Shown piece by piece: positions 1-9,187 of a DNA stretch of 64,000 bases. Both the position numbers and the translations under genes were made by a program. The notes below the pieces were generated by a model. It saw only the letters and a list, made by a program, of their open reading frames with translations. It did no database searches and was not told where the DNA came from. How positions within the stretch are numbered: the stretch's first letter is position 1; the number at the start of each line of letters is the position of its first letter. The stretch covers positions 806,001 through 870,000 of the forward strand of contig NZ_BMQB01000001.1 of the NCBI RefSeq assembly GCF_014647895.1. Direction: 5' to 3'. Source of the DNA: Pilimelia anulata. Its GTDB lineage: Bacteria; Actinomycetota; Actinomycetes; Mycobacteriales; Micromonosporaceae.

Positions 1-1
1 C

Positions 2-583
2 GCGGCCGCGCTGCTGCTGGGAAACACCCTGCCCACCCATGCCCGCGGCGCCATGACCGTCGACCTGATCGCCGAGCATGTGCGGGACATGGCCCTCGCG
101 GTGTACACCCCCGCGACCGGCGGCGGGTGGGATCTCCGCTTCGAGGTGCCGGTCGGACCGAGTCGCTCGGTGTACGGGGAGACGATGGCGTCCGCCGTGC
201 TGGACACGACCGCGCTCCCGAACGGCCGCGTGTTGCTGAGGTCGGCCGGCACGGACGTCGCCACCGGCCAGCGCGGCGAGCACGACAGCGCGTTGATCGA
301 GGTCGACAACACCGCCCCCACCGTGAGCGTTGCGGCGTCGCCGAGGGCGAACGCCCTGGTCCGGGGCACGGTGGCGGTGACCGCGACCGCGCGGGACGCC
401 GGCGGCATCCGCCGGGTCGACCTGGTCGTCAACGGCCGGGTCGTCGCCACGGACACCCGCGCGCCGTACCGGTTCGCGGTCGACGCCGCCCGCCAGCCCC
501 GCACGATGCGCGCCCGGGTGCGCGCGACGGACCGGGCCGGCAATGTCCGGCACAGCAGCGAATGGCGCTGGCGTCGCCGCTGA
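2..583 (+). CDS. 5'-truncated secreted protein with C-terminal Ig-like domain
   Basis: The reading frame is open to the left edge. The residues before the Met at base 53 (AAALLLGNTLPTHARGA) look like the end of a signal peptide, so the true start is probably outside the window. The last ~85 residues, from DNTAPTVSV, have the look of a bacterial Ig-like or cadherin-like beta-sandwich (DAGGIRRVDLVVNGR, then RVRATDRAGN), a module often found at the C-terminus of exported enzymes and peptidases of actinomycetes. The enzymatic part, if any, is not visible. High GC at third positions supports coding. Function unknown. Confidence 0.6.
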   Translation, partial: AAALLLGNTLPTHARGAMTVDLIAEHVRDMALAVYTPATGGGWDLRFEVPVGPSRSVYGETMASAVLDTTALPNGRVLLRSAGTDVATGQRGEHDSALIEVDNTAPTVSVAASPRANALVRGTVAVTATARDAGGIRRVDLVVNGRVVATDTRAPYRFAVDAARQPRTMRARVRATDRAGNVRHSSEWRWRRR

Positions 584-642
584 CCCGGCCCGCGCAGTCA
601 CGTACCGGTCCGGCGGCGCTGCCGCGGCGGCGCGGTCGCGGG

Positions 643-1137
643 TCAGGCGTTGGTGAGGATCGGGGTCGGCGCCGTCGGAGTCACCTCGGCCACGCCGCCG
701 TGCCGGCAGTGCGGGCACCACGGCTGCAACCGCTGGTGGGTGAGCTGGACGAACAGCAGGTACACCAGCGACAGCACCGCCACCGCCCAGGCGACCCGCC
801 CGACCGGCGACGCGTACAGCAGCGAGCACACCAGCACCGCCGCGAGGTACCCGACCGCGACCAGCCGCCGCTCGAACAGGTGCGCCACCCGGAACCGCCG
901 CCCGTACCGCGCGGCGACGGCCGACGCGTCCAGCGGCATGGCCCGCACGCACCGCTCGCACAGCCGCCGCTGGTGCCGCAGGATCGCCCAGCCCAGTCCG
1001 GCGGCGACCGGCAGCAGGACGGCGAGCGCCGGCGCGGCGGTCGGGCGCGGTTCGACGGGCAGCAGCGCCCACACCGGCAGGGCCGCGATCAGCGCGGCGA
1101 GGACGCGGGTCGCGTGGTGCCCGACGACGTTGCTCAT
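643..1137 (-). CDS. membrane protein with two cytosolic CxxC knuckles
   Basis: A 164-residue protein. I start it at the ATG at 1137 because GGAGGAGG sits about 9 nt upstream; the longer open frame to 1323 is Arg/Pro-rich and lacks a ribosome site. Two hydrophobic hairpins (about residues 12-55 and 93-130) are each followed by a Cys pair, CERC near residue 71 and CPHC near residue 148, which may bind metal or act in redox chemistry. No family is recognised. It is monocistronic, with the opposite-strand Ig-like gene to its left. The metal-binding role is inference from the cysteines only. Confidence 0.6.
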   Translation of the reverse strand: MSNVVGHHATRVLAALIAALPVWALLPVEPRPTAAPALAVLLPVAAGLGWAILRHQRRLCERCVRAMPLDASAVAARYGRRFRVAHLFERRLVAVGYLAAVLVCSLLYASPVGRVAWAVAVLSLVYLLFVQLTHQRLQPWCPHCRHGGVAEVTPTAPTPILTNA

Positions 1138-1390
1138 GGCGGCTGCCTCCTCCGAGCGCCGGGCCGGTGGGGGAGGGGCCGCGGCGCCGCGACCCGCCGG
1201 GGACGGGCGGGCGCGGTGTGCAGCCACGTTAACCGCCCGGGCCGTTTCCGGTGCTCCCACGCGGGGGCGCCGTCCGGGCGCGGGCCGGACCGCCCATCCG
1301 GACCGGGCGGCCGACATGCCCACCGGACGCCGGGGGTGAATCGGGCATTCCTGGTCGTTCCGTCCCGCGCGGGTTGCCGTGCCATCGACC

Positions 1391-1690
1391 TCACACCGGC
1401 GGGGCGTACCGCTTCCGTACCTCGCCGATCAGCTCCCTGCGACGCTCATGGAACGTCGCGCACGCGTGGCCGAACGTGTCGACCAGCGCCCGCAGCGGAT
1501 CCGGATGGGCGGCGCTGGCCAGCGCCGGGTACGCGCACGAGGGCCGGTGGACCGGCCCGATGGGCAGCGGTGGCGGACCGTCTATCGGCACGTCGACCAC
1601 CGTCAGCCGCAGGCTGCGTTCACCCGGCGGGTCGGGGTGGTCGGGGTGGTCGGGCAGCCAGTATGCGGCTGTCTCGCTGCCCTGTCGCAC
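1391..1690 (-). CDS. small hypothetical protein, possibly a 5'-truncated remnant
   Basis: A GTG-initiated 99-residue frame with GC-rich third positions. There is no convincing ribosome binding site. Protein-like sequence (LWLAPPAPDAV) continues upstream in the same frame until a TAG 42 nt before the GTG, so the gene may begin at a CTG or may be the 3' remnant of a longer gene. It contains a Pro/Asp-rich stretch (DHPDHPDPP) and ends in a basic helix (HERRRELIGEVRKRY). It is divergent from the catalase. No family recognised. Confidence 0.4.
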   Translation of the reverse strand: MRQGSETAAYWLPDHPDHPDPPGERSLRLTVVDVPIDGPPPLPIGPVHRPSCAYPALASAAHPDPLRALVDTFGHACATFHERRRELIGEVRKRYAPPV

Positions 1691-1801
1691 AACCGCGTCG
1701 GGCGCGGGCGGCGCGAGCCACAGGGCCGGCTAGGCGCGTTTGGTCGAGTGGCGCGCGGGTAGGCGGCCGATATCGGGCAGGAGTGCGTCGAGGGGGAGAC
1801 C

Positions 1802-3445
1802 ATGTCCAGCAGTACGGGGGCCGAGCCGCGGGCCACGCTCACCAATCGCCAGGGCCATCCGATCCACGACAACCAGAATTCCCGCACCGTCGGCGCCCGC
1901 GGCCCGGCGACCCTGGAGAACTACCAGTTCCTGGAGAAGATCAGCCACTTCGACCGCGAGCGCATCCCCGAGCGCGTCGTGCACGCCCGCGGCGTGACCG
2001 CGTACGGCTTCTTCGAGGCGTACGGCAAGTGGGGCGAGGAGCCGATCGAGCGGTACACCCGGGCGAAGCTGTTCGCCCGCGCCGGCCAGCGCACCGACGT
2101 GGCCGTCCGGTTCTCCACCGTCATCGGCGGCCGGGACTCCTCCGAGGCCGCCCGCGACCCCCGCGGCTTCGCCGTCAAGTTCTACACCGAGGACGGCAAC
2201 TGGGACCTGGTCGGCAACAACCTGGGCGTCTTCTTCATCCGGGACGCGATCAAGTTCCCGGACGTGATCCACGCGCTCAAGCCCGACCCGGTCACCTTCC
2301 GGCAGGAGCCGAACCGGATCTTCGACTTCATGTCGCAGACGCCGGAGTCGATGCATATGCTGGTCAACCTGTTCGGCCCGCGCGGCATCCCGGCCGACTA
2401 CCGGCACATGCAGGGCTTCGGCGTGAACACGTACAAGTGGGTGAACGCCGACGGCGCGACGGTGCTGGTCAAGTACCACTGGCTGCCGAAGCGCGGGGTG
2501 GCGAGCATGACCGGGGCGGACGCGGCGAACGTGCAGGCCGGCGACGTCGGCCACGCGACCCGGGACCTGTACGACGCGATCGGGCGCGGCGACTTCCCCG
2601 AGTGGGAGTTGCGGGTGCAGGTGATGACCGACGACGCGCACCCGGAGCTGGACTTCGACCCGCTGGACGACACGAAGACGTGGCCGGAGCAGGAGTTCCC
2701 GCCGCGGACGGTGGGCCGGCTGGTGCTGAACCGGATGCCGGACAACTTCTTCGCCGAGAGCGAGCAGATCGCCTTCGGTACCGGCGTGCTGGTCGACGGG
2801 CTGGACTTCTCCGACGACAAGATGCTGGTCGGCCGGACGTTCTCCTACTCGGACACCCAGCGCCACCGGGTCGGCCCCAACTACCTGCAACTACCGGTCA
2901 ACCAGGGCAAACACGCCGCCGTGCGGACCAACCAGCGCGACGGGCAGATGACGTACCACGTGGACGGCACCGGCGAGAACCCGCACGTGAACTACGAGCC
3001 GTCGATCACCGGCGGGCTGGCCGAGGCCGACCGGGACGGGTACGCGCACGGCGGCCCGGAGGTCGCCGGGCGGCTGGTCCGCGAGCGCCTCCCGCGCACC
3101 AACGACTACCAGCAGGCCGGCCAGCGGTACCTGCTGATGCAGCCGTGGGAGCGCGACGACCTGGTCCGCAACCTGGTGGACCTGCTCGGGCAGTGCGACC
3201 GGCCGATCCGGGAGCGGATGGTCTGGCACTTCCTGCTGGTCGAGAACGACCTCGGCACCAGGGTCGGGGACGGCCTGGGGGTCAGCGCGTACGACGTGTC
3301 GGCGCTCCGGCCGCTCGCGGGGCAGGAGTTGACGCCGGAGGACCGGGACCGGCTGGCCAACCTGGGCAAGAACCCGCCGCGGGACACCACCGGGCTGATC
3401 ATGACGCACTGCGTGCCGAACGAGCGCCGCGAGACCGCCCGCTGA
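1802..3445 (+). CDS. katA: monofunctional haem catalase
   Basis: A 547-residue haem catalase that disproportionates hydrogen peroxide to water and oxygen in the cytosol. The start is supported by GAGGGGGAG just upstream. The distal catalytic His is H61 (in [11 protein letters not shown]), the distal Asn is in VGNNLGVFF near residue 139, and the proximal haem-ligand Tyr is Y349 in [12 protein letters not shown]. The length and the lack of a C-terminal flavodoxin-like domain fit the small- to medium-subunit catalases. No OxyR/CatR gene is adjacent, so regulation cannot be read from context. The next gene converges from the right after 33 bp. Confidence 0.95.
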   Translation: MSSSTGAEPRATLTNRQGHPIHDNQNSRTVGARGPATLENYQFLEKISHFDRERIPERVVHARGVTAYGFFEAYGKWGEEPIERYTRAKLFARAGQRTDVAVRFSTVIGGRDSSEAARDPRGFAVKFYTEDGNWDLVGNNLGVFFIRDAIKFPDVIHALKPDPVTFRQEPNRIFDFMSQTPESMHMLVNLFGPRGIPADYRHMQGFGVNTYKWVNADGATVLVKYHWLPKRGVASMTGADAANVQAGDVGHATRDLYDAIGRGDFPEWELRVQVMTDDAHPELDFDPLDDTKTWPEQEFPPRTVGRLVLNRMPDNFFAESEQIAFGTGVLVDGLDFSDDKMLVGRTFSYSDTQRHRVGPNYLQLPVNQGKHAAVRTNQRDGQMTYHVDGTGENPHVNYEPSITGGLAEADRDGYAHGGPEVAGRLVRERLPRTNDYQQAGQRYLLMQPWERDDLVRNLVDLLGQCDRPIRERMVWHFLLVENDLGTRVGDGLGVSAYDVSALRPLAGQELTPEDRDRLANLGKNPPRDTTGLIMTHCVPNERRETAR

Positions 3446-3478
3446 CCGCCGCGCCGACGGGCCCGGCCGGTGCCGGCG

Positions 3479-5746
3479 TCAGGGCGTGAGGCGCCAGACG
3501 CCCAGCCCGAACGTGCCGGCGGTCAGCACGGTCCGCCCGCCGACCACGTTGGTCACCAGGTCCGCCACGGGCACCCGGGGCAGGCTGCTGCCGGACTCCG
3601 CCCAGGTCCCGCCCGCGGCGCCCGCGGAGTACACGCCGACGTCGGTGGCGATGTGCAGGCCCTTGGTCACCGGGTCGAGGACGACGTCGTTGACGGGGGT
3701 GTCCGGCAGGTTGCCGGAGATGTTCGCCCAGGTCCGGCCGCCGTCGGTGGTCCGGAAGACGTGCGCGCCGGCCTCGCCGCTGCGGTACCCGGAGACCGTG
3801 ACGTACGCGGTGTCGGCGCTGGCCGGGTCGACGGCCACGGCGGTGATCCACCGGTTCGGCAGGCCGGCGTTGACGGCCGTCCAGGTGGCGCCGGTGTCCC
3901 GGGTGACCCAGAGGTTGCCGTCGTTGGTGCCGACGTAGATCACCCGGCCGTCGCTGCGGGCCGGCGCGATCGCCGAGATCGTGCCCCACCGGCTGTCGCC
4001 GCCCTGGCCGCCCTTGCTCAGGTCCTTGCTGATCGCGGTGAACGAGGCGCCCGAGTTGGTCGACCGGTTCAGCACGTTGCCGCCGTAGTAGACGATCGCG
4101 GGGTTCGTCGGGTCCAGCTCCATCGGGGTCAGCCAGGCCCGCCGGGCCGAGCTGGTCGAGCCGAGCGCCTGCATCGTGTTGCCGCCGTCGGTGGACCGGC
4201 TGCAACTGCCGTCCTGCGAGCAGGCGTAGACCTTCTGGTGGTTGGTCGGGTCGATGAGGTTCTTCAGGCCGTCCCCGCCCAGGTGCTGCGCCCAGCCGGC
4301 CCAGGACCGGACCGACCCGTTGTCCTGCAGCCCGCCGCTGATCCGGGACGGGTCCTGCTGGGACACGGCGATCGAGTAGAACTGCATGTTGGCCAGGCTG
4401 GTGGTCTTGGTCCAGCGGCCCTGCATGGAGCCGTTCTCGGTGGACGCGTACACGCCACCGTCGTTGCCGATGAACACCCGCCGCGCCACCCGCGGGTCGA
4501 ACGCCACGACGTGCTGGTCGGCGTGGAACGACGAGCCGTTGCTGCGCCAGCTCGCGCCGGCGTCGACCGACTCGACCATCGAGATCCCGGTGACGAAGAC
4601 GTGCCGGGGGTCGGCCGGGTCGACGTAGAGCTTGCCGAACCACCAGCCGTAGTTCGACTGGGCCCCGCCGACCGCCGACGTGTTGGTCAGCTTCTGCCAG
4701 GTGCTGCCCTTGTCGGTGCTGGTCCAGAGCCCGAGCAGGCTGCCCTCGGTGTTCATCGCGATGGCGTACAGCCGGTCGGCGTCGCTGCGCGCCACGACCA
4801 CGCCCATCCGGCCGGGATTCTCGCTGGCCGCGGGCAGCCCGCCGCCGAGCCGGGCCCAGGTCGCGCCGCCGTCGGTGGACCGGTAGAGGCCCGAGCCGGG
4901 GCCGCCGTACACCCGCTTCTCGGGCGTCCGGTAGTGGTCCCACATCGCCGCGTACAGGGTGTTCGGGTCGGTCGGGCTCATGTCCAGCTCGACCGCGCCG
5001 GTGGTGGGGGTGGCCCCGGCCAGGAGCTGCTTCCAGGTGGCGCCGCCGTCGGTGGTGCCGTACACGCCCCGTTCGCCGCCGCGGCTGAACAGGCCCCCGG
5101 TGGCCGCCACGACGATCCGCCTGCTGTCCCGCGGGTCGACGACCAGGGCGCCGATCCGGGCGCTGCCGGCCAGGCCGAGCGAGGTCCAGGTGGCGCCGCC
5201 GTCCGCCGACCGGTACACCCCGCTGCCGGTCACGGTCGTGCTGCCGCCGCCGGGGTTGGCCTCGCCCGTGCCGACGTACAGCGTGCCGTCCGCGGTGACC
5301 GCCATCGCGCCGACGGCCTGGGTGATCGTGCGGTCCCACGCGTACGCGAAGGTCCGGCCGGCGTCGGTGCTGCGCCACACCCCGCCCGAGGCGGCGCCCG
5401 CGTACACGGTGTCCGGGCGGCTCGGGTCGACCACCAGGTCGGTGACCCGGCCGCCGAGCTTGTCCGGCCCGAGGTTCTGCCAGGCGGCCGCGCCGGCGCG
5501 CGCGGCGAGGGCGCGGGCCCGGTCGTGGGCGCGCCGGCCGAGGGCGTCCAGGTCGAGGTGCGCGTGGGGGTACTGGCGCTGCCGCTCGTTCCAGTCGGCG
5601 CCGCCCACGGGGCCCTGCTCGTGGGCCGGCTCGACCACGGGCGAGCCGACCACCCGGTCGGCGGGGCGGGCGGCGGCGCCGCCGGCCAGGGCGAGCAGGG
5701 CAGTGGCGACGACGGCCGCTCCGGCCGTTCGCAGGGTCAGCTCCAC
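3479..5746 (-). CDS. secreted Asp-box beta-propeller (sortilin/BNR-like)
   Basis: A 755-residue exported protein. The GTG at 5746 is preceded by GGAGAGGA and opens a clear signal peptide (LRTAGAAVVATALLALAGG). The rest is built of about ten Asp-box repeats of the SxDxGxxW type (RSTDAGRTF, RSADGGATW, GTTDGGATW, RSTDGGATW, TSTDKGSTW, ESVDAGASW, RSTDGGNTM, RSTNSGASF, VTRDTGATW, RTTDGGRTW), the hallmark of VPS10/sortilin, sialidase and xyloglucanase propellers. The number fits a ten-bladed Vps10p-type propeller. No catalytic residues can be assigned; it may bind polysaccharide or protein outside the cell. Convergent with the catalase. Confidence 0.8.
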   Translation of the reverse strand: MELTLRTAGAAVVATALLALAGGAAARPADRVVGSPVVEPAHEQGPVGGADWNERQRQYPHAHLDLDALGRRAHDRARALAARAGAAAWQNLGPDKLGGRVTDLVVDPSRPDTVYAGAASGGVWRSTDAGRTFAYAWDRTITQAVGAMAVTADGTLYVGTGEANPGGGSTTVTGSGVYRSADGGATWTSLGLAGSARIGALVVDPRDSRRIVVAATGGLFSRGGERGVYGTTDGGATWKQLLAGATPTTGAVELDMSPTDPNTLYAAMWDHYRTPEKRVYGGPGSGLYRSTDGGATWARLGGGLPAASENPGRMGVVVARSDADRLYAIAMNTEGSLLGLWTSTDKGSTWQKLTNTSAVGGAQSNYGWWFGKLYVDPADPRHVFVTGISMVESVDAGASWRSNGSSFHADQHVVAFDPRVARRVFIGNDGGVYASTENGSMQGRWTKTTSLANMQFYSIAVSQQDPSRISGGLQDNGSVRSWAGWAQHLGGDGLKNLIDPTNHQKVYACSQDGSCSRSTDGGNTMQALGSTSSARRAWLTPMELDPTNPAIVYYGGNVLNRSTNSGASFTAISKDLSKGGQGGDSRWGTISAIAPARSDGRVIYVGTNDGNLWVTRDTGATWTAVNAGLPNRWITAVAVDPASADTAYVTVSGYRSGEAGAHVFRTTDGGRTWANISGNLPDTPVNDVVLDPVTKGLHIATDVGVYSAGAAGGTWAESGSSLPRVPVADLVTNVVGGRTVLTAGTFGLGVWRLTP

Positions 5747-5934
5747 GGTGGTCCTCTCCGGTGCGCCGGGCGCCGCGGATCGAGCGATCGACGTCGATAT
5801 TCTGCCCGTTCGGCGGGTGTTCGCGGAAGGGCCGGCGCGGGTCGCCGGCGTGCGGATGACGAATTGGCATAGATGATGGTCACCGTCGGGCCGGTGTGGC
5901 ACGCTCTGGCCACGCACGCCGCCGAAGGGGGGTC

Positions 5935-6807
5935 ATGGGCCGCTCCGCCCGCGCACCCGGCCGCCCGGCCCGCGCCGCCCGCCGGCGGCCCGCCCCGGAC
6001 GTCCGCCGGCACGCGATCACCCTCGTCCTGCTGGCGTTCGCGCCCCCGCTGCTGCTCCTGCTGTCCGCCTCGCTGCGCCCGCCCGGCCTGCCGCCGCCGG
6101 CCGCCGGCGGGCTGTGGCCCGAGCACCTCTCGGCCGAGTCGTACCGGCGCGCCGTCGAGCTGGGCGGCCTCGGCCGGGCGGCGCTGAACTCGCTGCTCGT
6201 CTGCGCCGTCGCCGTACCGGTCAGCGTGCTCGTCGCCGCGGCCGCCGGCTTCGCCATGACCCGGCTGCCGCGCCGCGGCGCCCGGCTGCTGGTCCTGCTC
6301 TCGCTGGTCGCCCTGATGGTGCCCGGCACCGCGCTGCTGGTGCCCCGGTTCGCCCTGTACCGGGCGCTGCACCTCACCGACACCCTCGTCCCGCTGATGC
6401 TGCCGGCGCTGATCGCCACCTCGCCGCTGTACCCGCTCGTCTACTGGGTCGCGCTGCGCGGCGTGCCCGCCGACCTGTACGACGCCGCCCGGCTCGCCGG
6501 CCTCGGGCCGGTGCGCACCTGGTGGTCGGTCGCGCTGCCCGCCGTCCGCCCGGTGACGATCGCGCTGGCGACCTTCACGTTCGTGCTCACCTGGTCCAAC
6601 GTGCTGGACCCGCTGCTGTACGTGTACGACCGCGACCGGGCCACCCTGCCGCTGGCGCTGCGCTCGCTCGCCACCCTCGACCCCACCGACCACCCCGTGT
6701 TCCTGGCCGGCGCCGTGCTGGCCACCGCCCCGGCCGTCGCCGCGTTCGCCCTGGCCCAGTGGCTCATGCGCACCCGGTACGGCTCCCCCGAGAGGACCCC
6801 GCGATGA
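5935..6807 (+). CDS. carbohydrate ABC transporter permease, MalG-type
   Basis: A 290-residue integral membrane protein and the first gene of a four-gene importer operon. I choose the ATG at 5935, directly behind GGGGGG. After an Arg-rich cytosolic head there are about six membrane helices. The EAA loop that contacts the ATPase is visible (YDAARLAGLG, then ALPAVRP). The gene ends in ATGA, shared with the start of the binding-protein gene. Starting the operon with the MalG-type permease is unusual; MalF-type genes usually come before it, whereas here the MalF-type permease is last. Substrate unknown, probably a sugar or oligosaccharide by family. Confidence 0.88.
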   Translation: MGRSARAPGRPARAARRRPAPDVRRHAITLVLLAFAPPLLLLLSASLRPPGLPPPAAGGLWPEHLSAESYRRAVELGGLGRAALNSLLVCAVAVPVSVLVAAAAGFAMTRLPRRGARLLVLLSLVALMVPGTALLVPRFALYRALHLTDTLVPLMLPALIATSPLYPLVYWVALRGVPADLYDAARLAGLGPVRTWWSVALPAVRPVTIALATFTFVLTWSNVLDPLLYVYDRDRATLPLALRSLATLDPTDHPVFLAGAVLATAPAVAAFALAQWLMRTRYGSPERTPR

Positions 6808-8120
6808 GACTCCGCGCCCTCGCCGCCGCCGTGCTGCTGGCCGGCGCGCTCGCCGGCTGTGCCGGCGGGCCCGCCGCCGACCGCGAGCCGGTCCGGCTGA
6901 TGGTCTTCGGCACGCCCGAGGAGTTGCAGGCGTACCGCACGCTGATCGACGCGTACCGCACCGCCGCCCCCGACCGCCCCGTGCAGCTCGTCGAGGCGGC
7001 CGACCGCAAGGACCTGATCGCCCGGCTGTCCACCGCCATCGCCGGGGGCGCGCCCCCGGAGCTGTTCCTGATGAACTACCGGTACTACGGCCAGTTCGCC
7101 GCCCGCGACGCGCTGGCCCCGGTGGACGAGCGGCTCGCCCGCTCCACCGCCCTGTCGGCCGCCGACCTGTACCCGCAGGCGCTGGAGGCGTTCCGCTGGC
7201 GCGGCCGGCAGCTCTGCCTGCCGCAGAACGTGTCCAGCCTGGTCGTCTACTACAACAAGGCGCTGTTCGCGAAGTACGGCGTGGCCCCGCCGAAGCCCGG
7301 CTGGCACTGGAACGACCTCGTCGCCGCCGCCATCGCCCTCACCCGCGACATCCACGGCAACGTCGCCAACGCCGTCGAGGCCGACCGCGCGCCCGCCCCG
7401 ATCGGCACGTACGGGCTCGGGACCGAGGCCAGCCTGATCCGGCTGGCGCCGCTGGTCTGGTCCCGCGGCGGCACGCTCACCGACGACGACGCCGCCCCGA
7501 CCCGGTTCACCCTCGGCACCCCCGCGGCCCGGGCCGCCCTCCAGGACCTGGTGAACCTGCGCCAGCGGTTCGGCGTGCTCCCGACCGAGGAGGAGGTCGA
7601 GAGCATGGACGACGAGTCCCGCTTCGTCAACGGCAAGCTGGCCATGCTGCTCTCCTCGCGCCGCTCCACCACCACCCTGCGCGCCGCCGGCGGGCTGGAC
7701 TGGGACGTCGCCGCCCTGCCCCGGCAGACCACCCCGGTCAACATCCTGCACTCGGACGCGTACTGCCTGACCCGCGGCGGCCGCAACCCCGACGACGCCT
7801 GGCGGTTCCTGGAGTTCGCCCTCGGCCGGACCGGCGCCGAGATCATGGCCCGCACCGGCCGGACCGTGCCGTCGAACATGGCCGTGGCCGACTCGCCCGC
7901 CTTCCTCGACCCGGCCCGCCCGCCGGCGAGCGCCCGGGTGTTCCTCGAGGCCATCGCGCACCTGCGGCGGACCCCGACGATCTCCACCTGGCCGCAGATC
8001 GAGGACATCGGCGGCGACCTGCTGGAGAACGCCGTGTACCGCGGCGACCCGCTGGACCGGGTCCTCGCCGACCTGGACAAGCAGACCCGGCCGCTGTTCG
8101 CCCGCGCGGTCCGACCGTGA
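6804..8120 (+). CDS. sugar ABC transporter substrate-binding lipoprotein
   Basis: A 438-residue extracytoplasmic binding protein of the bacterial family-1 type. The N-terminus is a lipoprotein signal with lipobox ALAGC (Cys19), so the mature protein is lipid-anchored outside the membrane. The body has the usual two-lobe features (GGAPPELFLMNYRYYGQFAA, and VVYYNKALFAKYGV) and the C-terminal GDPLDRVLADLDKQT helix. Its ATG overlaps the permease stop by 4 bp and its own stop overlaps the ATPase GTG, so translation is probably coupled. The ligand cannot be assigned. Confidence 0.9.
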   Translation: MRLRALAAAVLLAGALAGCAGGPAADREPVRLMVFGTPEELQAYRTLIDAYRTAAPDRPVQLVEAADRKDLIARLSTAIAGGAPPELFLMNYRYYGQFAARDALAPVDERLARSTALSAADLYPQALEAFRWRGRQLCLPQNVSSLVVYYNKALFAKYGVAPPKPGWHWNDLVAAAIALTRDIHGNVANAVEADRAPAPIGTYGLGTEASLIRLAPLVWSRGGTLTDDDAAPTRFTLGTPAARAALQDLVNLRQRFGVLPTEEEVESMDDESRFVNGKLAMLLSSRRSTTTLRAAGGLDWDVAALPRQTTPVNILHSDAYCLTRGGRNPDDAWRFLEFALGRTGAEIMARTGRTVPSNMAVADSPAFLDPARPPASARVFLEAIAHLRRTPTISTWPQIEDIGGDLLENAVYRGDPLDRVLADLDKQTRPLFARAVRP

Positions 8121-9187
8121 CCGCGCCCGGCCACCCGCCCGGCGCCGGGCTGCGGTTGGCCGGGGTGCGGGTGCGCCACGGCCCGATCGAGGCGCTGCGC
8201 GGCGTCGACCTGTCTGTGCGCCGCGGCGAGCTGCTGGTCGTGCTCGGCCCGTCCGCGGCCGGCAAGTCGACCCTGCTGCGCGCCGTCGCCGGCCTGGACC
8301 GGCTCGCCGCCGGCACGCTCACCCACGCCGGCCGCGACCTCGCCGCGGTCCCCCCGCACCGCCGGGACGTGGCGATGGTGTTCCAGTCCTACGCCCTGTT
8401 CCCGCACCTGGACGTCGCCCGCAACATCGCCTTCGGCCTCGCCGTCCGCGGCGTCGACCGGCGGGCCGCCCGGGCCCGCGCCGCCACGGCGGCGGCCACC
8501 GCGGGCTGCGCGCACCTGCTCGACCGGCGGCCCGGCCACCTATCCGGCGGCGAGCGGCAGCGGGTGGCGCTGGCCCGGGCGCTGGTCCGCGAGCCGGCGG
8601 TGCTGCTGCTGGACGAGCCGCTGTCCCAACTGGACGCCGAGCTGCGCGCCGGCACCAGGGCCGAGCTGCGCGCGCTGCACGACCGGATCGGCGCGACCAC
8701 CCTGCACGTCACCCACGACCAGGCGGAGGCGATGGCCATCGGCGACCGGATCGCGGTGCTGCGGGAGGGGCGGATCGAGCAGGTCGCGACGCCGGAGGAG
8801 CTGTGGCGGGCGCCCGCGACGCGGTTCGTGGCCCGGTTCGTCGGCTCGCCGTGGATCACCTTCCTGCCGGCCGGGCTCGCGCCGGACCCGCCCCCCGGCG
8901 CCGTCGACCTGGCCGTCCGCCCGGAGGACCTGCGCCTGGCGCCGGCCGACCGCACCGGCGGCGACGCGGGAGCCGGGCTGGACCTGGCCGGCAGCGTCGG
9001 GCGGGTCGAGCCGGCCGGCGCCGACGCGTACGCGCACGTCGCGGCGGGGCAGCGGCGGCTGGTCGTCCGGCTGCCGGCCCGCGACCGGCCGGCGGCCGGC
9101 ACCGCGGTCCGGGTCACCGCCGCCCGCGCGGACCTGCACTTCTTCGACGCCGCGGGCGACCGCGTCCCGGCCGGCGGGGCCGGGTGA
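8117..9187 (+). CDS. ABC transporter ATP-binding protein, MalK/UgpC-type
   Basis: A 356-residue ATPase that should power the importer encoded on either side. Visible motifs are Walker A GPSAAGKST, the Q loop (MVFQSYALFPH), the signature LSGGERQR, Walker B LLLDEP, the D loop SQLD and the switch His in VTHDQ. The C-terminal ~120 residues form the TOBE/MalK regulatory-type barrel (VDLAVRPEDLRLAP). GTG start in a 4-bp overlap with the binding-protein gene. Many actinomycetes use one shared MsiK ATPase for sugar importers; here a dedicated ATPase gene lies inside the operon. Confidence 0.92.
   Translation: MTAPGHPPGAGLRLAGVRVRHGPIEALRGVDLSVRRGELLVVLGPSAAGKSTLLRAVAGLDRLAAGTLTHAGRDLAAVPPHRRDVAMVFQSYALFPHLDVARNIAFGLAVRGVDRRAARARAATAAATAGCAHLLDRRPGHLSGGERQRVALARALVREPAVLLLDEPLSQLDAELRAGTRAELRALHDRIGATTLHVTHDQAEAMAIGDRIAVLREGRIEQVATPEELWRAPATRFVARFVGSPWITFLPAGLAPDPPPGAVDLAVRPEDLRLAPADRTGGDAGAGLDLAGSVGRVEPAGADAYAHVAAGQRRLVVRLPARDRPAAGTAVRVTAARADLHFFDAAGDRVPAGGAG

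Noticed and set aside
127..3489. 1120-codon open frame over the catalase and its neighbours
   Set aside because: Arg/Pro/Gly-rich translation in a shadow frame of GC-rich DNA; the catalase frame over the same bases is certain.
3399..5872. Long open frames on both strands over the beta-propeller gene
   Set aside because: Low-complexity shadows; only the frame with Asp-box motifs and a signal peptide makes biological sense.
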